Source of the DNA: a virus
DNA: 64,000 nt
Virus record (IMG/VR): IMGVR_UViG_3300040811_001208
Span: 1-64,000 of that record
Reading direction: 5' to 3' (one strand)
Every line of letters starts with the position of its first letter. Position 1 is the first letter of the stretch. A model generated the notes under the pieces. That model worked only from the letters and a program-made list of their open reading frames with translations, was not told the origin of the DNA and did no database searches. Positions 28,327-35,949 of this stretch are shown piece by piece. Position numbers and translations under genes: made by a program.

Positions 28327-29135
28327 TTGTATAGCATCCTTTGTTTATCAATCTTTGTATAGTGCTTCCACCAATATCTCCAATCTATGTATGGGTCTTC
28401 TTCAAGGCGTCCTTGTAGATGTAAAGTCAGCGATGAAATAGGATTGATTCGCATTACATCAGTTTCCCATATCTTGCAAATGGTGTTTCCTTCGTGTATT
28501 GTATCATTCTTATCGCCAGTTCCATCCCATTCTTGGTATTGAGTTGCAAGTGTTTCAAATAAGTTCCAATAAGTTCTAAAAATCATTGGAGAAGTCATAA
28601 AACTATAAGTTGTAAACCATCCTGTTCTCCAATGACGATATTTACCTCTCATTATCAGTTCTGGTGATAGATGCTTTGCCTCATAATCTTCTGGTGAATC
28701 CCATAAGAATAAACATAACTGTTTTTCTATAGGATACTTTTGTTGTAAGAATATAAACTCATCCAGTGCTTCTTTCAGTGCAGTGGGACAATGTAAGTAA
28801 TCATCTTCTATAGAATACACCAAATCTACATTACTATCTCTACATAACTCAAACTGTTTGAGTGCAGTATAGTGATGTCCTGTTCCATCTAACTTCACAA
28901 ACTCATAAGAATGTTTGGACTGTTTGAATAATGAATGCAACTGATTTAATGTTTCTTGTGATGAGTTGTCATCTAATACCTTAAAATGAATCGTATGAGA
29001 TAGCACCTGATTTGAGGCATTCACCAATGATGTAACACAACCTAAAAGTAACTCTGCTTTGGACACTGAAATGAACCGTGGAAACTTTGATACATTACCA
29101 CGGTCACAGGTTCTTAGGATAATCTCCAATCTCAT
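28323..29135 (-). CDS. GT-A family glycosyltransferase
   Basis: 270 residues. LEIILRTCDRGN at the start, FKVLDDNSSQETL and VYSIEDDYLHCP give the nucleotide-sugar and DxD-type metal site (EDDY, about 111-114) of GT2-like enzymes. Trp/Tyr-rich C-terminus. Part of a five-gene cassette of sugar, sulfate and hydroxyl transfer. Confidence 0.75.
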   Translation of the reverse strand: MRLEIILRTCDRGNVSKFPRFISVSKAELLLGCVTSLVNASNQVLSHTIHFKVLDDNSSQETLNQLHSLFKQSKHSYEFVKLDGTGHHYTALKQFELCRDSNVDLVYSIEDDYLHCPTALKEALDEFIFLQQKYPIEKQLCLFLWDSPEDYEAKHLSPELIMRGKYRHWRTGWFTTYSFMTSPMIFRTYWNLFETLATQYQEWDGTGDKNDTIHEGNTICKIWETDVMRINPISSLTLHLQGRLEEDPYIDWRYWWKHYTKIDKQRMLYK

Positions 29136-29950
29136 CGGTATTGTTGTTGTGGAACTGCAATAAGTCCTTGTGATTGATTATAAGGTTTCCAAAACTCCAT
29201 TCTCATTTGTTGATACTTCTGTTTGATTTCTTCTGGGATATAATACTTACAATCTTCATAATAGACAACTGGTTTAATCTTATGGAGATTTGGAACACCA
29301 GATTTTAGGTCAAACTTTGGATTCTCATAATCCAGTTGGTTGAAATCGTGTTTATAATAATCTTTTCCAATGAACTCATAAATATCCTTCATTGTCTTTT
29401 CTGGGAACTTACAGAGTGATCCATACTCAACAAAGTGTATCATCTCTGGGTTCTTTGCCATTCCTTCTTTTAATGAAGTATAATGTGGAATGATGGAACG
29501 ATTATAAATCTCATCACTTCGCTCAAAGATATTCTGGGAATATGTGAAATCATTGATTTGTTTATAATATAATGGATTATGAGTCCATAACTTTTCAAAT
29601 GAATTGATAATCTCATCAATGTTTCTTACACAACACAAGACCTTTGTAGTTGGGAAAACTTGTTTAAGTAATGAAGTATTACGAGTCCAACTCCTTGAGG
29701 TATCAAAGATTGTGGATTGTGATTGTTGAGAATAATAACCTTCAAATAAACTTTGAATAGTATTGATGCGTCTTTCTTCATTGATGTTGGGACTATTCTC
29801 ACATTCACTTAATACTCTTATGGTGTCTTCTACAATCATCGATAGTGGAGAAGACACATCTGCATAAAAATCTGGGTTTTGTCTTAATATCGAAGACAAA
29901 AGAGTAGACCCAGACCTAGGGAGTCCGCTGATAAAAAAATAGTTTTTCAT
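29132..29950 (-). CDS. sulfotransferase
   Basis: 272 residues. SGLPRSGSTLLSSIL (8-22) is the 5'-phosphosulfate-binding loop; VLCCVRNIDEIINSF (about 103-117) the 3'-phosphate-binding motif with Arg and Ser. Uses PAPS to sulfate a hydroxyl group. In this cassette the acceptor may be a glycan, or a Tyr on a fibre. Overlaps the glycosyltransferase gene by 4 bases. Confidence 0.85.
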   Translation of the reverse strand: MKNYFFISGLPRSGSTLLSSILRQNPDFYADVSSPLSMIVEDTIRVLSECENSPNINEERRINTIQSLFEGYYSQQSQSTIFDTSRSWTRNTSLLKQVFPTTKVLCCVRNIDEIINSFEKLWTHNPLYYKQINDFTYSQNIFERSDEIYNRSIIPHYTSLKEGMAKNPEMIHFVEYGSLCKFPEKTMKDIYEFIGKDYYKHDFNQLDYENPKFDLKSGVPNLHKIKPVVYYEDCKYYIPEEIKQKYQQMRMEFWKPYNQSQGLIAVPQQQYR

Positions 29951-29951
29951 T

Positions 29952-30551
29952 TCAATTTTGTTGACTTGGAAGAACCATTAGATTGAATGAAATAGAAATC
30001 CGCTCATCATCGTGGTGGTTGGTTTCTACTGAATGTGGGATGTATGATGGGAAAAGAAGAATAGAACCTTCTTCTGGTTCAATCCGCATCATTTCTCCGG
30101 TAAACTGGTTCTTTTCTTTGACAAGTTGGCAACCACCCCAGAGACGATTGAGACCTGGATTGGAAAGAACAAGTTTACCACTTTCTGGTGGTGCCTTAAG
30201 ATAGAAAACACCTGATAGAATCTCTCCGTGAACGTGTTCACTATTCATACATTCCCTGGAGTCATTGAAGTTGACCCAGGCGTGAGTGAGAAAGATATTA
30301 TTTTCAATGAAGTTCAGGTCTTGTACTGCCTGAATCGCCATCTCACAAACATATTGGAAGAGAGGTCGAAGTTCTGCTTCGCCTTGTAGTGTAAATGGTG
30401 ACTGATAACCAGCGATATTTGATTTATGTTCTCCTTGTGGATTCTTTTCTTTGAAGTTTCTTACGCAGGAAAGGAAAGAATCCTTATGTTGTTCAAAGTC
30501 AGGGTAAACCGACATCCATACTGGAGTGGAAAAGATTGGTAGTAGTTCCAT
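29952..30551 (-). CDS. 2OG-Fe(II) oxygenase (phage TIGR02466 type)
   Basis: 199 residues. LLPIFSTPVW at the start, SEHVHGEILSGVFYLKAP, LLFPSYIPHSVE and ERISISFNL match the family PF13759/TIGR02466 common in cyanophages. Metal ligands are in EHVHGE and the distal His in PHSV, with Arg for 2-oxoglutarate. Probably hydroxylates a protein or small molecule. A CATAAATA late promoter lies 42 bases upstream. Confidence 0.85.
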   Translation of the reverse strand: MELLPIFSTPVWMSVYPDFEQHKDSFLSCVRNFKEKNPQGEHKSNIAGYQSPFTLQGEAELRPLFQYVCEMAIQAVQDLNFIENNIFLTHAWVNFNDSRECMNSEHVHGEILSGVFYLKAPPESGKLVLSNPGLNRLWGGCQLVKEKNQFTGEMMRIEPEEGSILLFPSYIPHSVETNHHDDERISISFNLMVLPSQQN

Positions 30552-30592
30552 AGTGTATTTCAGGTTTGTTGTTTATTCTATGTCATTAAGGG

Positions 30593-30600
30593 TATTTATG
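30593..30600 (-). promoter_or_regulatory. late promoter-like CATAAATA
   Basis: Minus-strand CATAAATA in the 107-base gap between the TnpB gene and the oxygenase gene; it would drive the modification cassette late. Confidence 0.55.
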
Positions 30601-30658
30601 CAAGACTTGTCTCTAGAGTAAACTTGTAGTCTCGTGGAAAGTTTTTTACGATATTGAA

Positions 30659-31843
30659 CTACCGCGATGCTAAAGACATCGCGGATTCCTTCTTCACCGG
30701 AGTTTGCCTACAAGTAGGTCTTACATCTCCTCCAAAGGCAGTAACGCTAGTTCCTAACGCCATTAAATTCTTTGCTGCGTTTATATCTCTATCGTGAGTA
30801 GTTCCACAAGCATCACAAGTCCATTCTCTTATGTTTAATGGAAGTGAAGACTGGATAGTACCACAAGAACTACAAGTCTTGCTTGAAGGATAGAACCTGT
30901 CAACTTGTATTAGTTCTCTTCCATACATAGTTGCTTTGTATTTTAGAAAAGTCAAGAACTGGTACCATCCTTGTTGAGATATTGCGCGAGCAAGTTTTCT
31001 ATTCTTTACCATACCGGAAACATTTAAATCCTCAAGAACAATAACTTGGTTTTCGTTAATGATTCTTGTAGACAACTTATGTTGGAAATCTTCCCGGATG
31101 TTGACAATCTTTTCTTGCTGTCTTGCGACTTTTATTCTTGCTTTATTTTTGTTTTTAGAACCATTTTTCTTTTTAGAATGTTTCTTTTGTAGTTTCTTTA
31201 GTTTATTATAATGAGGTTTCAAGTCAGGCATCTTGACTTTTTCGCCAGTAGATAATGTAGCAAAGGTTTCAATGCCCAAGTCTATTCCAAGAACTTTGTC
31301 GCAAAGTGGTAAGGTGTAGTTATTTGGGTCGTCAACCAAAATAGAAATAAACCACTTTCCAGAAGAAGTTAAAGAAATAGTAATAGAACTAATGTCTTCA
31401 CTTGGTAGTTGTCTACTCCAACGAATGTTTAACTTTTTCTTGGATTTCGCAATAAAGATTTCTCCATTTTTGTAAGAGAAACCTGCTTTGGTTAAGGTAA
31501 TAGAGTTTCTATTACTCTTCTTCTTAAATCTAGGGAAACCAACTTTCTGGTTCTTCTTCAATCCCCTAAAGAAGTTATTGTATGCTTCTTGGAGGTTTTG
31601 AAGAGATTGTTGAAGAGCAACAGAAGAAACCTCATTCAACCAACTAGTTTCTTCTTCTTTCTTGAGGTTAGTTAAAAGGGAAGAAGTTTCACTATAAGAA
31701 ACCGACTTTTGATTTGTAGTCCATTCCTTAATGCGTAAAGCAAGAAAGTGGTTATAGACAAACCTGCTACAACCCATAGTCTTCCGCAGAAGAACTTCTT
31801 GGGATGGAGAAGGATAAAATCTATAACGAAATGCTCTATACAT
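30659..31843 (-). CDS. tnpB: TnpB, RNA-guided nuclease, apparently intact
   Basis: 394 residues. MYRAFRYRFYPSPSQEVLLR, RuvC-I GIDLGIETFA (D188), RuvC-II VLEDLNVSGM (E271), zinc ribbon CSSCG/CDACG (C324, C327, C343, C346) and RuvC-III DRDINAAKN (D353), then GTSVTAFGGDVRP. All catalytic and zinc residues are present, unlike the TnpB at 8450. The 3' end overlaps a strong hairpin, as expected for the right-end guide RNA. A CTAAATA motif lies about 30 bases before the ATG. Confidence 0.92.
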   Translation of the reverse strand: MYRAFRYRFYPSPSQEVLLRKTMGCSRFVYNHFLALRIKEWTTNQKSVSYSETSSLLTNLKKEEETSWLNEVSSVALQQSLQNLQEAYNNFFRGLKKNQKVGFPRFKKKSNRNSITLTKAGFSYKNGEIFIAKSKKKLNIRWSRQLPSEDISSITISLTSSGKWFISILVDDPNNYTLPLCDKVLGIDLGIETFATLSTGEKVKMPDLKPHYNKLKKLQKKHSKKKNGSKNKNKARIKVARQQEKIVNIREDFQHKLSTRIINENQVIVLEDLNVSGMVKNRKLARAISQQGWYQFLTFLKYKATMYGRELIQVDRFYPSSKTCSSCGTIQSSLPLNIREWTCDACGTTHDRDINAAKNLMALGTSVTAFGGDVRPTCRQTPVKKESAMSLASR

Positions 31844-31873
31844 TCTTATGTGGAATGCGATTGACTACATAAG

Positions 31874-31880
31874 TATTTAG
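31874..31880 (-). promoter_or_regulatory. late promoter-like CTAAATA before tnpB
   Basis: Minus-strand CTAAATA about 30 bases before the tnpB start; same form as the virion-gene promoters. Confidence 0.4.
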
Positions 31881-32041
31881 TAAAGTTTGTTCCTTACATC
31901 CGCGAAACAAAAGACTTTGCGGTTTTACGGAACGCAGATAAAAACTCTTTTAATCAGTTCACTCACATCTCTATAGATTTTCAGTTCTTCTACCATATTA
32001 AAAAAATCCGTTTACAAAGTACAAGTAACAAAGTACAAAGG

Positions 32042-32512
32042 TCAATAAGTCACACACCGGAAGGCACGGAAACAGAAGGTGCCCGCCTTACCGCTGGTGC
32101 TCGCAGAGCCATTAGTATAGCGAACGAAGCACGCACACGTAGCATTAACCTCCGTAGAAGACCAATAGTTGGTGGCGGAGAAGGAGTCCCAGTTGGTTCT
32201 ACAAACATATCCTGGGTTTTGGAGTTGTGATACTGAAGGAACAAACCAGTCTCCTGGATTAAAACCACAATTAATCAGTTGAGTTTCTAGTCCACTCCAC
32301 TCATAAACACAACACTTATCACCAACTTCTGTTGAGTTATATTGTCCTCCTGCCCATTGAGAACCTACTTGAGTGCAAGATGGTGCCACGATCCAGGCAG
32401 TTCCTCCTTCCTTACAGATGATTGTGGAACCATCAGGAAGATAAGTTCCTTCTGGGCACGCTGAAACTAGATTTGCTTGCCACCAAGGTGTTGGTCCAAT
32501 AATTAATCCCAT
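32042..32512 (-). CDS. C-type-lectin-like variable protein B (candidate DGR target)
   Basis: 156 residues; MGLIIGPTPWWQANLVSACP, then VAPSCTQVGSQWAGGQYNST, GDWFVPSVSQLQ and RTNWDSFSATNYWSSTEVN, ending CFRAFRCVTY. Outside the variable part it is very close to protein C (35422). Within the variable part (32069-32176) it differs from both paralogues almost only at first and second codon bases. Directly downstream of the 725-residue fibre gene, so it is probably the fibre's tip or adhesin. Confidence 0.78.
   Translation of the reverse strand: MGLIIGPTPWWQANLVSACPEGTYLPDGSTIICKEGGTAWIVAPSCTQVGSQWAGGQYNSTEVGDKCCVYEWSGLETQLINCGFNPGDWFVPSVSQLQNPGYVCRTNWDSFSATNYWSSTEVNATCACFVRYTNGSASTSGKAGTFCFRAFRCVTY
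32069..32176 (-). repeat. variable region B (108 bp)
   Basis: Same segment as variable regions A and C. Example columns (A/B/C): GAC/CGC/AAC, CGC/TTC/TAC, ACT/TCT/AGT, ACT/GGT/AAT. Confidence 0.75.
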
Positions 32513-32531
32513 ATTCTTTACCGTTTTTTAT

Positions 32532-32539
32532 CTATTTAG
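32532..32539 (-). promoter_or_regulatory. late promoter-like CTAAATAG
   Basis: Minus-strand CTAAATAG, 20 bases before the variable gene B start, just before the fibre gene's stop in coordinate order. Confidence 0.55.
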
Positions 32540-32541
32540 TT

Positions 32542-34719
32542 CTAAGAAAGTGTAACAATACCTGTTCTAATAACCCCATCAGTTCCTTTGACTCTTATGG
32601 TTAATGTAGTATTATTAGTAAGTTCAAAACTCATTGTTGAATTATTTGTTGGACTTGATGTGCTCCCAAGACCAACAGTGGTTATTCCAGTTATATTTGC
32701 ATTACCACGAACATCTAATGTTGATGTTGGAACTGATGTTCCTACTCCAACATTGCCTGATGGAGAAACTTCAAATGCAGTTTCTATGGTTCTGGTTCCC
32801 GTTGCATTAGTGGAAAGACCAGTAAATCTATTGATTCTAAAAAGACTGCTGTTGTCATTAACAACAGTTACAAGTTGTCCACCATTTAGTGGTTGGTCTA
32901 GTTCACCTTGGAATAATATAGAACCTCTTGTTGGGGCATAAGTGCTGACTCCAGGAGTGATTGGTTCTATATTGACTGACGTAGAAGATTGTCTATTGAA
33001 GTCTAATTGTTCACTAAAAGTAATTCTATCACGGATTAGAACATTTCCAGTTGCATTTGTATTACTTCTAATATGAAAATCACTTTCTGGATTTGTGATT
33101 CCAATACCAACTCTACCACTTTGTGTTACATCAATTGCCGGAACTGAACTACCACTAAAATACTTATAACCACCAACACTGAATATATTTCCTGTTGGGT
33201 CATTGGTTATTGCAAATAGTGATGCCGGGAATAAAGAAACACCATCAGTAGAAATACCAGCAGGACTATCAAAACTGATTGCTCCACCTGCAAAAGTAAC
33301 GGTTTCTATGCCAACCTGATACTCAAAGTTATTATAATGGTTAATATCAATCTGTTCTGTTGCGGTAGAACCAGCAGAAGTGACCCTTAGGTTTCCATTT
33401 ACTTGTAACTTTGCTTGCGGATTCGTCGTTCCAATACCAGCATTACCTGATGCACTTGCCTCAAAGATTGGTTTGCGGTTTAGGTCATTGACTCTAAAGA
33501 TACTACTTGAAAGATTGTTTGAAATACTAAAGATTTGAGTTCCTCTATCAGTTTGGGCAGTCCCCACTGGAGCTTCAAAACTTAGAGCACCCTTATCACT
33601 AAACTTTGGAACAATACTGACATATTCTGTTGTTGTAGAGAATGGTGCTCTTACACTCAGTCTTCCATAAAGTTCATTATAAACAGAACTATTGGCAGTA
33701 GTGATTGATGTGCCAACTCTTAGAGCACCATAAGTTGTGACAATACCAAGAGGACTTACACTGAATAGATTACGATTTTCAAATGAAGCAATTGAAAGAT
33801 TGTCATAGTTTGCATAACGATAAACCGAGAATGCACTTTCACTTTGATTATTAGAAACAGAGAATAACTGGTTTCCTCCGTAGTTTGCGATTTCTAATAA
33901 ACCATTATCCCTAGAAACCGCAGAGATTTCCATTTTTTCTGTTGATGCTGCACCAACAGAAGAACCAATCGTAACTTTTGGATTAAATGCACCAGAAGCA
34001 GAAACAACAAAGTCGGTTCCAATATCAAGTGCTTGTGAGCCTGATGCTTGTTGTATTGTGAGTTTTGAGTTTGCTGATGCTTTTGTGGTTCCAATACCAA
34101 CATTTTTAGAAAGAACTACATTACCTGTATCATAAACAGCAAAAGCAGAAGTTCCATCATTATCATTAATAACATAAAGTTCTCCAGATTCTGCTGGTTC
34201 TGTTGTGACACTGAAGAGATGGTCTGTATTGATTCCACTTTGAAATACCAAAGAACCACCATTTGATTCATAGTGTTTCGCAGTGATTTGAGTGGTTGAT
34301 GCTGCACCAGTGACAAGAAAGTTGACAAGTGGTGTTTTCAATATTGGAGTATCTATAGAACTTTCTACAGAAACTTGCCGTATTGTTGTAACTCCACTAT
34401 TAGATACTGATAATAAAGGGAGTGCATCACTATCACTAATGACATAAACCAAATCTGGATTCCCAGAATCTGGTTCATTTGTGATTGAAAATATTAGATT
34501 ATCTGTGGTTGGTTCAAAATCTTCTTTTCGATATACTAAAGAACCACCATTACTTGTGGTGTGAAGTGCAACAATATTATCGCCAATAGTTGACCCAACA
34601 GAGGTGATTTTTACATCTCCGGTTATGTCAAGAGTTGTCGTTGGATTTGTGGTTCCAATGCCAATCTTACTATCCTTCAGTACAAAATCTTTGCCAAATC
34701 TAACTCTGTTCTTAGGCAT
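32542..34719 (-). CDS. tail fibre protein (725 aa)
   Basis: N-terminus MPKNRVRFGKDFVLKDSKIG is the same virion-attachment leader as in the 288-residue fibre at 35950. At least five 'GIGTTxPxxxLxVxG' segments are spaced along the chain (KIGIGTTNPTTTLDITG, NAGIGTTNPQAKLQVNG, NVGVGTSVPTSTLDVRG), typical of cyanophage fibres. Between them are repeats with LFSV/FSISN phrases. Beta-rich trimeric shaft expected. Followed directly by variable gene B. Confidence 0.8.
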   Translation of the reverse strand: MPKNRVRFGKDFVLKDSKIGIGTTNPTTTLDITGDVKITSVGSTIGDNIVALHTTSNGGSLVYRKEDFEPTTDNLIFSITNEPDSGNPDLVYVISDSDALPLLSVSNSGVTTIRQVSVESSIDTPILKTPLVNFLVTGAASTTQITAKHYESNGGSLVFQSGINTDHLFSVTTEPAESGELYVINDNDGTSAFAVYDTGNVVLSKNVGIGTTKASANSKLTIQQASGSQALDIGTDFVVSASGAFNPKVTIGSSVGAASTEKMEISAVSRDNGLLEIANYGGNQLFSVSNNQSESAFSVYRYANYDNLSIASFENRNLFSVSPLGIVTTYGALRVGTSITTANSSVYNELYGRLSVRAPFSTTTEYVSIVPKFSDKGALSFEAPVGTAQTDRGTQIFSISNNLSSSIFRVNDLNRKPIFEASASGNAGIGTTNPQAKLQVNGNLRVTSAGSTATEQIDINHYNNFEYQVGIETVTFAGGAISFDSPAGISTDGVSLFPASLFAITNDPTGNIFSVGGYKYFSGSSVPAIDVTQSGRVGIGITNPESDFHIRSNTNATGNVLIRDRITFSEQLDFNRQSSTSVNIEPITPGVSTYAPTRGSILFQGELDQPLNGGQLVTVVNDNSSLFRINRFTGLSTNATGTRTIETAFEVSPSGNVGVGTSVPTSTLDVRGNANITGITTVGLGSTSSPTNNSTMSFELTNNTTLTIRVKGTDGVIRTGIVTLS

Positions 34720-34746
34720 TGCTATTGTTATACACTTCCTTTTTTA

Positions 34747-34753
34747 TATTTAG
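34747..34753 (-). promoter_or_regulatory. late promoter-like CTAAATA
   Basis: Minus-strand CTAAATATAA, 28 bases before the fibre ATG at 34719. Confidence 0.5.
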
Positions 34754-34766
34754 GTTTAATTCCAAC

Positions 34767-35354
34767 CTAAATGAGATTGATAAAATCTTGTGGTAGATGG
34801 TGAGATATAGCTTGTTTTTTGATGTAGTTAATGGTGGTCTTTGTTACCTTCATCTTTGTTTTAATAAGATTCCAACACGCCTGGAAATCTGCATAGTTTC
34901 CTTTTTCGCATTCCAAGAATGTTGTTGGGAAAGAAAGTGCTGCTATTGGAATCACTGCTATGGAGTTAGCAATAATGGTATTCAGTGGCTCATAAGAAAG
35001 GAACTTTTCCTTGAATGCTCCCCATTCTGGAGTTGGTTGTGGTTCTGGTGGGGTAGTTTCTTTATTTAATATTGTTTCTGCTTCGTCGGTTTTGTTTTTT
35101 ATGATGAAGTTTCTATGAGTTTCACTCCACTCCCAGTATTCTGTTTCTGGGTCAAAGTCACCTTCGATTACATTTCCTTCTTCATCGGTATGAGTTCCCA
35201 CTGGCATTTCATATGGGCCAGTAAAGCCAAATGCGATTAACTCTTCGTGGGATAGTTCTGGTAGGTCAGTTCTTATGACTTTATCTGCACCTCTATAATA
35301 AGATGGAACTTCTTGTGGAAATGTTCCGTTTGGTGGACTGTAAAGTGGTTTCAT
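34767..35354 (-). CDS. tail-fibre-assembly-like protein (195 aa)
   Basis: MKPLYSPPNGTFPQEVPSYY, TDLPELSHEELIAFGFTGPY and a C-terminal unit (PEWGAFKEKFLS to LPQDFINLI). Same two-part design as the 312-residue protein at 25017 but with a single C-terminal unit. Lies between variable gene C and the 725-residue fibre gene, so fibre folding or adhesin attachment is a reasonable guess. Confidence 0.6.
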   Translation of the reverse strand: MKPLYSPPNGTFPQEVPSYYRGADKVIRTDLPELSHEELIAFGFTGPYEMPVGTHTDEEGNVIEGDFDPETEYWEWSETHRNFIIKNKTDEAETILNKETTPPEPQPTPEWGAFKEKFLSYEPLNTIIANSIAVIPIAALSFPTTFLECEKGNYADFQACWNLIKTKMKVTKTTINYIKKQAISHHLPQDFINLI

Positions 35355-35421
35355 AGTTCTTATGGGGGTTTATTAGTGAAGAAAAATCCGTTTACAAAAT
35401 ACAAGGTACAAAGTACAAAGT

Positions 35422-35925
35422 TCAATAAGTCACACACCGGAAGGCACGGACACAGTAGGTGCCCGACTTATTGGTGCTGAACGCACTGCCATTAGTATAG
35501 TTAACGAGGCACGCACCCGTAGCATTAAACTCCGTAGAAGACCAATAGTAGGTGGCGGAGAAGGAGTCCCAGTTTGCTCGACATTGATATCCCAGTTGAA
35601 GTTGGGACAATGAGGGAACAAACCAATCACTTGGTGTAAATCCTGCATTTGTTAATGCTGTTTGTAATCCACTCCATTCACTAACACAGCACTTATTGCC
35701 AACTGCCGTTGAGTTATATTGTCCTCCTGCCCATTGAGAACCTACTTGTGTACAAGATGGTGCAACAAGAATCGCAACACCATTAGTGGCACACATAATC
35801 GTAGAACCATCAGTTAAAGTTCCGCCAAGACCATCACTATTCAAGGTTGCCTTTACCTTACAGTTGATTAATGCATCTGGGCTATCTTTCCACCACCAGT
35901 TTGTTGGGCCGACATATACTGTCAT
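35422..35925 (-). CDS. C-type-lectin-like variable protein C (candidate DGR target)
   Basis: 167 residues. MTVYVGPTNWWWKDSPDALI, then CTQVGSQWAGGQYNSTAVGN, SDWFVPSLSQLQ, RANWDSFSATYYWSSTEFN and the end CVRAFRCVTY. Differs from protein B by a short insertion near the N-terminus. Directly downstream of the 288-residue fibre gene, repeating the fibre-then-lectin order seen for gene B. Confidence 0.78.
   Translation of the reverse strand: MTVYVGPTNWWWKDSPDALINCKVKATLNSDGLGGTLTDGSTIMCATNGVAILVAPSCTQVGSQWAGGQYNSTAVGNKCCVSEWSGLQTALTNAGFTPSDWFVPSLSQLQLGYQCRANWDSFSATYYWSSTEFNATGACLVNYTNGSAFSTNKSGTYCVRAFRCVTY
35449..35556 (-). repeat. variable region C (108 bp)
   Basis: Third copy of the variable segment. 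The block on its stop side (CGT GCC TTC CGG TGT GTG ACT TAT TGA) is identical to copy B and nearly so in A, a candidate for the conserved DGR priming site (IMH). Confidence 0.75.
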
Positions 35926-35949
35926 TTTATTAAAACTTTGACTTTATCT

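Larger units (their letters stand above)
30640..31930 (-). mobile_element. solitary TnpB element of IS200/IS605 type
   Basis: A tnpB gene flanked by short hairpins of similar core: CCGCGATG-TCTTTAG-CATCGCGG at 30662-30684 (right end, overlapping the tnpB stop) and an imperfect CCGCAAAG-TCTTTTG-TTTCGCGG at 31900-31922 (left end), both with CCGC..GTCTTT..GCGG. No Y1 transposase is present, so it would need one in trans. Exact limits are not determined; those given are estimates. Confidence 0.65.

Noticed and set aside
32588-32941. Plus-strand open frames over fibre genes (also 36473, 43328, 50579, 56419)
   Set aside because: Shadows of Gly/Thr/Val-rich repeat coding on the minus strand; Pro/Val/Thr-biased and without ribosome sites.
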